Made by a program: the position numbers and the translations under genes | The notes under the pieces: generated by a model | What the model was told of the DNA's origin: nothing | The model's input: only the letters and a program-made list of their open reading frames with translations | The model's database searches: none | Assembly (NCBI GenBank): GCA_035575515.1 | Contig: DATLXU010000048.1 | Coordinates: forward strand, 1-25,026 | From: DATLXU01 sp035575515 | GTDB lineage: Bacteria > Acidobacteriota > Blastocatellia > UBA7656 | Reading direction: 5' to 3' | DNA: 25,026 bases | Shown: positions 7,356 through 14,719 of the stretch, piece after piece | How the letters are laid out: each line of letters starts with the position of its first letter | Numbering within the stretch: the first letter of the stretch is position 1

Positions 7356-8012
7356 CTATCCGCTGAAATCAACCGACATCAAATAGATCAACGGGAAGAC
7401 GAACATCCACACAAGGTCGACGAAGTGCCAGTACAATCCGCTCACTTCAACGTCGTCGGCTGTGAATTTCTTCAACCGCGCGGCAACGACGCCGAGATAG
7501 CAGACGCCCGTGAAGACGTGGAACATATGAAGCCCGGTGATTCCAAAAAACGCCGCGCCGAACAGCGGCGACGCGTTCGGCCAGCGGTGCAGCCATTCAG
7601 TCGGAAGCGAAAATGGGTACAAGCCTTCGTCGTTCATCAGGTGCAGCCACTCCATCAAGTGCAACACGATGAATGTTGTGCCAAAAAACATCGTCGCAAG
7701 AATCCATTTGCGCGCGGTCTTCTTCTTGCGGTTCTTAGCCGCCGCAACCGCAAAGACCATAGTCAAGCTGCTCGATAGCAGCACGAGCGTCATCACGGTC
7801 GAAAAAATTATGCTTGGAGAAAACTTGAACGGCGTGGGCCAGATGTCGCTCGCCACGCGCGCGTAGCTGTAGGCCGTCAGCAGCGCGCCGAACGTCAGCG
7901 AGTCAGACATTATGAAGAGCCACATTCCTAGCTTGCGGTGGCTCACACGATACGGGAGAGTGCCGCCGCTCCACTCATTCGCAGGCAAAGTTTCCGCTCT
8001 CACTTCAGCCAT
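7356..8012 (-). CDS. Haem-copper oxidase subunit III (second of two)
   Basis: The 218-residue protein has about five to six membrane helices and the subunit III features KLGMWLFIMSDSLTFGALL, the GITGLHMFHVFTG motif and a C-terminal SGLYWHFVDLVWMFVFPLIY. Subunit III supports proton uptake and the stability of subunit I. GGAGGTGGG precedes the ATG at 8012. It follows another complete coxIII gene by 22 nt; the two differ clearly in sequence. Both keep the YWHF(V/M)D segment and the G(I/V)xGLHxFH region, so neither looks like a pseudogene. Confidence 0.9.
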   Translation of the reverse strand: MAEVRAETLPANEWSGGTLPYRVSHRKLGMWLFIMSDSLTFGALLTAYSYARVASDIWPTPFKFSPSIIFSTVMTLVLLSSSLTMVFAVAAAKNRKKKTARKWILATMFFGTTFIVLHLMEWLHLMNDEGLYPFSLPTEWLHRWPNASPLFGAAFFGITGLHMFHVFTGVCYLGVVAARLKKFTADDVEVSGLYWHFVDLVWMFVFPLIYLMSVDFSG

Positions 8013-8034
8013 CTACCCACCTCCAACCGAAACT

Positions 8035-8745
8035 TTATTTCCAAAAGAAAAGCAGCAGGAAAAGATAGACCCAAAGCCCATCCATAAAGTGCCAGTACAG
8101 CGCCGTCACTCGCACCGCCGCGCGCTTCTGTATCCCTATGCGCAACCTGAGCGCAGAGACTGTCGTGTAAATCAACGCGATGACCCCGCCAAACAGGTGC
8201 AACCCATGCACGCCTGTCATCAGATAGAAGAACGAACTGTGCGGGTGCGTATTCACATAGATGCCCTGCGCGGCCAATTGCCTCCACGCGATAAGCTGCC
8301 CGACAAGAAATCCGATTCCGAGCAGCGTCGTCAGCACGAGCCAGCGATTCAGCTTTTCATAATCGCCCCGTTTCAATGCGCGGCGCGCAAGCTCAATCGT
8401 CACGCTGCTCATTAAAATCATCGCCGTGTTGACCCAGAGCACCGGCGGCATCTGAAGGCTGACCCAATCGCTCACGCCGCCGTTCCACGCCGGAACCTGT
8501 CGGACTATGTACGCGCTCGTCAGCGCGACGAAGAGCATCAGGATGCTTGCGAGCGCTACCCACATTCCTATGCGATACTTTTCCGGCTGAACCGCATCGT
8601 CGCGCGTGAATCCCGGCGGCCAGTCCTTCGCATCACCCTGACCGGGATCGAACGGGTCGCCGTCGCCGCCCGAGCCGACTCCTCCGCCGCCCGCGCCTAT
8701 ACGGCCCGGCCTCACCTTTACATCTTGTGTCAGTGTTGTAGGCAT
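8035..8745 (-). CDS. Haem-copper oxidase subunit III (first of two)
   Basis: Counted from ATG 8745 the protein has 236 residues. A soluble Gly/Asp-rich N-terminus covers 1-50 (for example GAGGGGVGSGGDGDPFDPG). A membrane domain follows with RIGMWVALASILMLFVALTS, the MTGVHGLHLFGG motif and the terminal TALYWHFMDGLWVYLFLLLF. These are subunit III signatures. The frame extends upstream to a TTG at 8793, but that part is encoded inside the intergenic inverted repeat, so ATG 8745 is preferred although it lacks a clear ribosome site. It sits between coxA and a second coxIII gene. Confidence 0.88.
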   Translation of the reverse strand: MPTTLTQDVKVRPGRIGAGGGGVGSGGDGDPFDPGQGDAKDWPPGFTRDDAVQPEKYRIGMWVALASILMLFVALTSAYIVRQVPAWNGGVSDWVSLQMPPVLWVNTAMILMSSVTIELARRALKRGDYEKLNRWLVLTTLLGIGFLVGQLIAWRQLAAQGIYVNTHPHSSFFYLMTGVHGLHLFGGVIALIYTTVSALRLRIGIQKRAAVRVTALYWHFMDGLWVYLFLLLFFWK

Positions 8746-8757
8746 AAGCAGGTTTAT

Positions 8758-8817
8758 GGTTTCTAGTTTCTGGTTATCGTTAGACGTTCTCAACCAGAAA
8801 CTAGAAACTAGAAACTA
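8758..8817. repeat. Stop-to-start inverted repeat with 7-nt tandem units (AGAAACT)
   Basis: The left arm 8759-8775 pairs perfectly (17 bp) with 8792-8808 around a 16-nt loop. The right side carries three tandem copies of AGAAACT-like units and ends within the coxA stop codon (8815-8817). The left side ends 12 nt before the coxIII start. Confidence 0.9.
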
Positions 8818-10638
8818 ATCTCCATGTGCGCCCACAGGTTCCGGGTCGGTCTGCATCACGTAATCTTTCGGCGCGCCCGGCACGCTGAACTCATACGGGC
8901 CACGATAAACTTCCGGCTCGTGCCCTCCGAAATTATCATGCGGCGGCGGCGACGGAACTGTCCACTCAAGCGAAGTCGCCTCCCACGGGTTTATCTCCGC
9001 CCTGCGCCCTTTGGCCCAACTCCAGATCAGGTTGGCCACGAAGATCAATTGCGCGGCAATCGTTATGAAAGCCATGTAGGAGACGAAGCGCGTGATGCCG
9101 ACGATGTTGCTCAGGTATTGGAGTCCTTCGCCTGTGTACGGATTGTAATGGAAAGCGTAGCGGCGCGTCGCTCCGGCCATTCCCATTATGTGCATCGGGA
9201 TGAAGATGGCGTTCACGCCAATGAAGGTGATGACGAAATGAATCTTGCCGAGCGTCTCATTCATCATCTTCCCGAACATCTTCGGAAACCAGAAGTATGT
9301 TCCCGCAAACATCCCGAATATCGCAGCGACCCCCATAATCAAATGGAAGTGGCCGACGACGAAATATGTATCGTGCAGTTGAATGTCAATCGAAGTCTGC
9401 CCTAAGAACAATCCCGTGATGCCGCCCGACACGAAGAGCGAAACGAAACCCAACGCAAACAGCATTGGCGTCGTGAACCTGATCTGCCCGCCCCAGAGCG
9501 TGCCGAGCCAGTTGAACGTCTTAATAGCTGAAGGCACGCCGATTGTCAGCGTCACGAGCGAAAACGCGATTGCCGAGTAAGGACTCATTCCGCTGACGAA
9601 CATGTGATGGCCCCACACGAAAAATCCGAGCAGCCCGATTGCGAATATCGCATAGACCATCGCGCGGTAGCCGAAGACCGGCTTGCGCGCGAAGGTTGAA
9701 AGTATGTGCGACGTGAGTCCCATCCCCGGCAATATCGCGATGTAAACCTCCGGGTGGCCGAAGAACCAGAACAGGTGCTGCCACAAGATGGGCGAACCGC
9801 CGCTGTGGTCTTTGAGCAACTTGCCGCTGACGTATAATCCGCTCGGTATGAAAAAGCTCGTGCCCAGAAGGTGATCGAACAACAGAAGTATTCCTCCAGC
9901 GAGCAACACAGGGAACGAAAGCAGCGCAAGCACGGCTGTCGTGAACCACGCCCAGCACGTAAGCGGCAATCGCATCAGCGACATTCCCTTCGTGCGCAGG
10001 TTCAGCATAGTTGTGATGAAGTTTAGCGCGCCCAGTAGCGACGCGATGCAAAACAGCGCGATGCTCGTGACCCATAAGATGACGCCGGTTCCCTGCCCCG
10101 GCCCTATGTCTTCTCCGATGGCGCTTAGCGGCGCGTATCCGGTCCATCCTCCGAGCGGGCCGATCACGTTCGGAGCCGAAACGAAGAACGCGGCTATCAT
10201 TACCGCGAGCGCGACGAACGTGACCCAGAACGAGAGCATGTTCAGCACGGGGAATGCCATGTCAGCCGCGCCGATTTGAATCGGCAGAAAGTAATTGCCG
10301 AATCCGCCCTGCGGTGCGGTCGTCAGCACGAAGAAGACCATTATCGTGCCGTGCATCGTCACAAGCGACAGGTACAGGTCTCCCGATATGGTTCCATCTG
10401 CGGCTGCTGTCGGAAACAGAGTCTTTAAGAAACCGAATTCCTGGCCGGGCCAGCCCAATTGCAAGCGCATCAGCAGCGAGAGCGCCATGCCGACGAAAAC
10501 CGAAAACAGCGCCAGCATCCAGTACTGTATGCCGATGACCTTGTGATCAATGCTGAAAATGTATTTGCGAATGAAGCTCGTAGGCGGCCCGTGATGATGA
10601 GGAGCTTCATCGTGAATCGGTTGAACCACACCTGCCAT
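8815..10638 (-). CDS. coxA: Cytochrome c oxidase subunit I (aa3 type, A1-like)
   Basis: The 607-residue protein has about twelve membrane helices and all metal and haem ligands. H96 (TMHGTIM) and H432 bind the low-spin haem, H430 the high-spin haem, and H295, H344 and H345 bind CuB. Glu297 and Tyr299 in GHPEVY mark the A1 subtype: the D-channel Glu and the crosslinked Tyr. Lys373 in AIKTFNWLG fits the K-channel. It reduces O2 to water and pumps protons. GGAGGTGG precedes the ATG at 10638. It follows coxB by 18 nt. The C-terminus adds a soluble, Pro-rich tail of about 70 residues (SLEWTVPSPPPHDNFGGHEP onward), common in this type. Confidence 0.98.
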   Translation of the reverse strand: MAGVVQPIHDEAPHHHGPPTSFIRKYIFSIDHKVIGIQYWMLALFSVFVGMALSLLMRLQLGWPGQEFGFLKTLFPTAAADGTISGDLYLSLVTMHGTIMVFFVLTTAPQGGFGNYFLPIQIGAADMAFPVLNMLSFWVTFVALAVMIAAFFVSAPNVIGPLGGWTGYAPLSAIGEDIGPGQGTGVILWVTSIALFCIASLLGALNFITTMLNLRTKGMSLMRLPLTCWAWFTTAVLALLSFPVLLAGGILLLFDHLLGTSFFIPSGLYVSGKLLKDHSGGSPILWQHLFWFFGHPEVYIAILPGMGLTSHILSTFARKPVFGYRAMVYAIFAIGLLGFFVWGHHMFVSGMSPYSAIAFSLVTLTIGVPSAIKTFNWLGTLWGGQIRFTTPMLFALGFVSLFVSGGITGLFLGQTSIDIQLHDTYFVVGHFHLIMGVAAIFGMFAGTYFWFPKMFGKMMNETLGKIHFVITFIGVNAIFIPMHIMGMAGATRRYAFHYNPYTGEGLQYLSNIVGITRFVSYMAFITIAAQLIFVANLIWSWAKGRRAEINPWEATSLEWTVPSPPPHDNFGGHEPEVYRGPYEFSVPGAPKDYVMQTDPEPVGAHGD

Positions 10639-10656
10639 CTTCCACCTCCTGTCGCA

Positions 10657-11583
10657 TTACTGGCTCTGAGATTGTTGCTGGCCTCCGTACTGTTGATCCA
10701 GTGCATTCATTCGCGCCGTGAACTCTGCTTGCGGCAGTTGGATTAACTGGTCGTACTCTTCACCGGGAACGACCAGAAGAAATCCCTTCATTGTATAGTG
10801 GCGGTTGCCGCACAGCTCCGCGCACGGTATCTCGAATTTGCCCGTCTTCGTGGCCGTGAAATGAACCTTGATGGCGAGGCCAGGCACGGTGTCCTGCTTG
10901 AAGCGAAGCACCGGAACGAAGAAGCTGTGAATGACATCTTTCGACCGCAGCGTAAGCTCTACCGGACGGTCTCGTGGAATCACGAGCGTGCCCGTCTGAA
11001 CATCATCTGCGGCGTTTGGGTCAATGTCCGCAGGGTCGAGCTTCGTGCCTTCCGGCAGATTCGTCGCATTCGCGTCGCTCGGATTGAGGCCAACGAAGTT
11101 GCCAACGTCGTCATTAATAAATTTCGGATCGGTTCGCCCGAATATGCCGTCTTTGCCGGGATAGTGGAAAGTCCACTTGAACTGCTGGGCGACAACTTCA
11201 ATCTTCATCGCGTCGGGCGGAGCCTCATTCAAATGCAACTGCGCCCAGACTCGCTGGCCCAAGACTGCGAGTGTGACGAAGACCATTGCGGTGATTATTG
11301 TCCACGTCGCTTCGAGCTTGTTGCTGCCGTGCGTGTAGGTGGCCCGCTCGCCCCCGCGTCGCCCGAATCGAAATATCGCGTAGCCGAGCGCGACCTGCGC
11401 CGCAGTAAACGCGATGGCGACGACGATGAGCGTTCGCATAAACTGCGCATCTATCGCAGGACCGTGCGTTGAAATGTCTTGAGGAAACCACAGTGGGCTG
11501 CTGAAGAACAGCCCCTGCGCGACAAACAGCAACACGGAAAAGACGGCCACAAGAATCACCAGCAGACCTGTGATTTTGCCCAT
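10657..11583 (-). CDS. coxB: Cytochrome c oxidase subunit II with CuA site
   Basis: The 308-residue protein has an N-terminal hydrophobic segment, two membrane helices (about 48-72 and 93-112) and a periplasmic cupredoxin domain. The CuA ligands are complete: H219, C254, E256, C258, H262 and M265 (CAELCGNRHYTM). Aromatic residues for electron entry lie at QFKWTFHYPG. About 50 extra residues (roughly 145-198, acidic and Asn/Asp-rich) are inserted before the CuA core. No CxxCH is present, so this is aa3 rather than caa3 type and needs a separate donor, probably the multihaem cytochrome or the cupredoxin encoded upstream. GAGAGGAG precedes the ATG. It is first in the coxBACC order. Confidence 0.97.
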   Translation of the reverse strand: MGKITGLLVILVAVFSVLLFVAQGLFFSSPLWFPQDISTHGPAIDAQFMRTLIVVAIAFTAAQVALGYAIFRFGRRGGERATYTHGSNKLEATWTIITAMVFVTLAVLGQRVWAQLHLNEAPPDAMKIEVVAQQFKWTFHYPGKDGIFGRTDPKFINDDVGNFVGLNPSDANATNLPEGTKLDPADIDPNAADDVQTGTLVIPRDRPVELTLRSKDVIHSFFVPVLRFKQDTVPGLAIKVHFTATKTGKFEIPCAELCGNRHYTMKGFLLVVPGEEYDQLIQLPQAEFTARMNALDQQYGGQQQSQSQ

Positions 11584-11594
11584 AGCGCTCCTCT

Positions 11595-11736
11595 CAGTGG
11601 TCGTGGGTCGGGAGTCAGGGGTCAGAGCGCGTATGAATATTTGATAGCTGCCTCAGAACAGGCTCCCAGAGCCATTTTCAAGGCGATACTGCTTTCAACC
11701 GCGCCCTGACCCCCAACCTCTGACCTCTGACCCCTG
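11595..11736. repeat. Stop-to-start inverted repeat with degenerate 7-nt units (GGGGTCA type)
   Basis: Two 36-nt arms (11595-11630 and 11701-11736) align as reverse complements in four 7-nt blocks plus a final 8-nt block. The inner 13 bases match at 12 positions. The right arm abuts the ctaB stop codon (11737-11739), and the left arm ends 11 nt before the coxB start. The 70-nt loop shows no gene. Confidence 0.75.
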
Positions 11737-12657
11737 CTAACGGTTGATTACCATCAACGCGAAAAGAACCGGCAGATACAACACCGAAGCCAGCAACAAC
11801 TGCCGCGCCTGCCACGCCGTTTTAGCAACAGCCGCGCGCACGCCGAAGTACAAAAAGAGAATGCCAAGCGCAATCGCCCCGACCAGATAAATCGCGCCCG
11901 AAAGATTCACCGCTACGGGAAGCAGGCTCACAGGCAGAAGCATCGCCGTGTAACTGATGATCTGCTGGCCCGTGACTCTTCCATCAGGCTCGACAACCGG
12001 CAGCATCTTTATCCCCGCCCGCGCATAGTCATCGCGGTACATCCACGCGATTGCCAGAAAATGCGGAAACTGCCAGAGGAAAAGTATCGCAAAAAGAATC
12101 AACGCTTCGACGCTGACTGCGCCGGTCGCCGCCGTCCACCCTATCAGCGGCGGCATCGCGCCGGGAAATGCGCCAAGCACAGTCGAAAGCGTAGTGCGCG
12201 TCTTGAGCGGCGTGTAGATGAACAGATAACTCGCAAAGGTCGCAACGCCGAGCAACGCCGAAAGCGGATTGATGAGCAGCCACAGGTAAACGGTCGCTAT
12301 GCTCGAAAGCGCAAGGCCGAACGTCAATCCTGCCGCAGGCGAAAGTTTTCCCGATGGCAGCGGGCGCGACTGCGTTCTTCGCATTAACGCATCAAGGTCG
12401 CGTTCGATGTATTGATTCAAAGTCGCAATGCCTGATGACAGAAGCGCGATGCCAACGCTCAGGTTCAACAGCGCGGCGTAATCAATTCCCTGCTTTGATC
12501 CCAGACAAAAACCCGCCGCAGCCGTCAGCACTACAAGCAGCGTGATACGCGGCTTCGTCAGTTCGAAATAAGCCGACGCTTTTTCCGCTCTTGAGAGCGA
12601 TTGCCGCTCATCGGCTACAAGCGGCTTATTAACAACTGCATTTGCAAATGATTCCAT
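11737..12657 (-). CDS. ctaB: Protohaem IX farnesyltransferase (haem O synthase)
   Basis: The 306-residue UbiA-family membrane enzyme attaches a farnesyl chain to haem B to make haem O, the precursor of haem A. The prenyl-diphosphate motif N81-QYIERD-x-D-x2-MRRTQSRPLP (81-101) is intact, and a second Asp/Arg-rich region (MYRDDYARAGIKMLPVVEPDG) follows the usual spacing. About nine membrane helices are predicted. It starts 5 nt after the ctaA stop and precedes coxB, a typical ctaA-ctaB-cox assembly group. The start ATG at 12657 is supported by this tight spacing rather than by a strong ribosome site. Confidence 0.96.
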   Translation of the reverse strand: MESFANAVVNKPLVADERQSLSRAEKASAYFELTKPRITLLVVLTAAAGFCLGSKQGIDYAALLNLSVGIALLSSGIATLNQYIERDLDALMRRTQSRPLPSGKLSPAAGLTFGLALSSIATVYLWLLINPLSALLGVATFASYLFIYTPLKTRTTLSTVLGAFPGAMPPLIGWTAATGAVSVEALILFAILFLWQFPHFLAIAWMYRDDYARAGIKMLPVVEPDGRVTGQQIISYTAMLLPVSLLPVAVNLSGAIYLVGAIALGILFLYFGVRAAVAKTAWQARQLLLASVLYLPVLFALMVINR

Positions 12658-12662
12658 ATAAT

Positions 12663-13712
12663 CTAAACGGTTGCCCTTTGTGGAGAACTGCCAAGCGTCT
12701 TTTGTTCAAGAGTTTGCACAGCGCGCGCCGGTTGAATCACTCTGTACGCGCGCAACGCAAGCACTATCAGAGTCGCAAGCGTCAACGCTCCGACAACAAG
12801 ATGCGCCGCTGTCAGCGAGATGGTCGGCTCAACCGGCTGAACCTCGTTGTATTTCTCGATTGCCGCAAGCGTCATCGAATTGAAAAATCCCGCGATGTTC
12901 TTCACAGGCTCGCCCGCCGAAGCCATCCTAAAAATGTATGCAAGCACGCCAAGCAAAAGCTGAATTACCAACAACGCAAGCGCGATAACCGCTGGCCGCG
13001 CGAGATATGCATCATCGTGATTACGCTTCAAAACCGTCATCGCCGTCCACGCGATTAAAACGGTCACTGCAAGTGCGCCGACGGCGTGCGGGATGATGCC
13101 GAAAGCCAGATGTCGAAACCCCGCGCCGAGCACGAGTTGAATCAAGACTGCGGCGACAGAAAAAACGACGAGCTTTCTGAGCGACAGCCCGCTCGCATCC
13201 GTCTTCGATTCTTTCGGCGCAAACCAACTCCGCGATGTGAAGACCGCAATGCTCACGATCACAGCGAAGAAGCTCTGAGCAATGAGCGCGTGCGGAACTG
13301 CAACAATCGCCTTGACCGTGCTCACGGGCATATAGCTGGCAAGCAAGACTCTCACGCCGCCGACAATCGCTTGAGCGAACACGCCTGCGAAAGCAATTAC
13401 AGCAAGCCGCTTCACCCAGCGGCGGCGATCCGCACGCCACACCCACACGGCGAGGATGAAAGTTGCGATTCCGACCATTCCCGCGATGAAGCGGTGCGAG
13501 TATTCGTAGCGCACATTCGCGACGAAGTTATCTGAGTGAATGAGCCAGCGCCCGAACGACAGCGGCCAGTCGGGAACGGAATCGCCCGCCTCGTTGCCCG
13601 TGACGAGCGCGCCCGCGAGCAATAAGACTCCGGTTAAGAATGCTACGAAGACGGCGTACCGGTGAAGCGCGCGGCTTGGCCTCCAGCCGTTAATTCCCTT
13701 TTGTTCTATCAA
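12663..13712 (-). CDS. ctaA: Haem A synthase (COX15/CtaA family)
   Basis: The 349-residue membrane protein shows the two-fold CtaA layout: VTGNEAGDSVPDWPLSFG after helix 1, the catalytic-type Glu and His in YEYSHRFIAG (E70, H73), and further haem-ligand candidates at H141 (PHALIAQ), H209 (IIPHAVGAL) and H304 (TAAHLVVGAL). It oxidises haem O to haem A for the aa3 oxidase. The assigned start is TTG at 13712, with AAGAAGG almost touching it, so the true start could lie a few codons inside. It overlaps nothing and is followed 5 nt later by ctaB. Confidence 0.93.
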   Translation of the reverse strand: MIEQKGINGWRPSRALHRYAVFVAFLTGVLLLAGALVTGNEAGDSVPDWPLSFGRWLIHSDNFVANVRYEYSHRFIAGMVGIATFILAVWVWRADRRRWVKRLAVIAFAGVFAQAIVGGVRVLLASYMPVSTVKAIVAVPHALIAQSFFAVIVSIAVFTSRSWFAPKESKTDASGLSLRKLVVFSVAAVLIQLVLGAGFRHLAFGIIPHAVGALAVTVLIAWTAMTVLKRNHDDAYLARPAVIALALLVIQLLLGVLAYIFRMASAGEPVKNIAGFFNSMTLAAIEKYNEVQPVEPTISLTAAHLVVGALTLATLIVLALRAYRVIQPARAVQTLEQKTLGSSPQRATV

Positions 13713-13749
13713 ACCTTCTTACCTCTTCTGCAATGTGGCGCAGATGATC

Positions 13750-14580
13750 TTATTGCACATAAGGCAAAACCAACGGCGCTGCCGTCGCGGCAGGCGAGGC
13801 TCCGCCTCCGGCTTTGAAGACGACGTCTTTGGTCACAGTCCCGCTCGGGGGAACTGTCACCTGCACGCGCTGCGTCCCGAACTTTTCATGCCGGAAGACC
13901 AGAGTGTAAGTGCCGGGCGGCACGCCGCTGATTGTGTATGTGCCGTTTTCTTCGCTGCGGGCGAAGAATGGATGATTGAGCACAGATATCCACGCTTTCA
14001 TCCAGGGGTGCTGGTCGCATTTTACGGGGATGAGTTCTTCCGCTTTGCCGAAAGTTTTCTCGATTGGCGGAGCGCCCGGACCCTGCACCTGATTCCAACT
14101 CGGATTATTCTTCGGCTGCGGGTGAATGTTGTGTCCGGTCTTATCGCTGTTCGTTATAGAGAGCTTCTGCCCAACGACCAGCCCCAACACGCGCGGCACA
14201 TAGCGGCAGCCTTTCTGATCAAGATTAGCTTCGGCTGGCGGCTCGAATCTATACTGCTCAAGCCCGCCGCCCGTGACATAGACGAAGACGTCGGCCAGCT
14301 TGCCATCTTTGATCTTCACGTTGTCAATGAACTTATCCGGCATATTCGCGTTGCAGAAAGCGTCGCTCGACGGATCGAGCGGATCGGGTTTGGGCGCTTC
14401 GCCCTCAAAGCTGACTGTGCCGGTAATAGTGCCTTCGTTGCCCTTCACGACGTAAGGCGTCTTCGGCGTGTCGCTTTCGTCGTCGCCTTCGTCTTTAAGA
14501 GCCTTCTTCTTCCCACATGCCGCTGTCAAGACAGCCAGCAACACCGCTACCATCATTAAAGCTATTAATCTCTTAAGCAT
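13750..14580 (-). CDS. Cupredoxin-domain lipoprotein
   Basis: Counted from ATG 14580 (AGGGAG 7 nt upstream) the protein has 276 residues. A lipoprotein signal ends in VLTAAC (Cys22), a charged linker follows, then a beta domain. A plastocyanin-type type-1 copper site is suggested by H150 (TGHNIHP) and C188-x2-H191-x2-M194 (KCDQHPWMKAW). A short Ig/CarboxypepD_reg-like segment follows (ISGVPPGTYTLVFRHEKFG), with a Pro/Ala-rich tail. Two more Cys (76, 125) could form a disulfide. It should be a lipid-anchored periplasmic electron carrier or copper protein. It sits between the multihaem cytochrome and haem A synthase, so it may pass electrons between the bc-type complex and the oxidase; this is inferred. 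A 24-codon upstream extension to 14652 is open but unlikely. Confidence 0.85.
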   Translation of the reverse strand: MLKRLIALMMVAVLLAVLTAACGKKKALKDEGDDESDTPKTPYVVKGNEGTITGTVSFEGEAPKPDPLDPSSDAFCNANMPDKFIDNVKIKDGKLADVFVYVTGGGLEQYRFEPPAEANLDQKGCRYVPRVLGLVVGQKLSITNSDKTGHNIHPQPKNNPSWNQVQGPGAPPIEKTFGKAEELIPVKCDQHPWMKAWISVLNHPFFARSEENGTYTISGVPPGTYTLVFRHEKFGTQRVQVTVPPSGTVTKDVVFKAGGGASPAATAAPLVLPYVQ

Positions 14581-14664
14581 TACTTTCTCCCTTGATGCTT
14601 CTCTACTTGCCAGGAATAATTGCGCGAACCAAGCAGATAATTGTGACACCAATTCAGAATCCGC

Positions 14665-14697
14665 GCCACCGCTTCACGCTGAGACGGAAGCGGTGGC
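14665..14697 (-). terminator. Stem-loop after the multihaem cytochrome gene (weak terminator or processing site)
   Basis: GCCACCGCTT (14665-14674) and AAGCGGTGGC (14688-14697) form a perfect 10-bp stem with a 13-nt loop, 23 nt past the cytochrome stop codon. No U-run follows, so it may be a partial terminator or an mRNA processing or stability element rather than a full stop. Confidence 0.45.
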
Positions 14698-14719
14698 CTC
14701 AAACTCGATCCTCGAAAGA

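Noticed and set aside
13735..14559. Long open frame on the plus strand opposite the cupredoxin gene, and similar plus-strand frames opposite coxA (8824-9405) and coxB (10798-11472)
   Set aside because: They are antisense to clearly conserved genes, show Arg/His-rich composition expected from reading GC-rich codons backwards, and have no ribosome sites or motifs.
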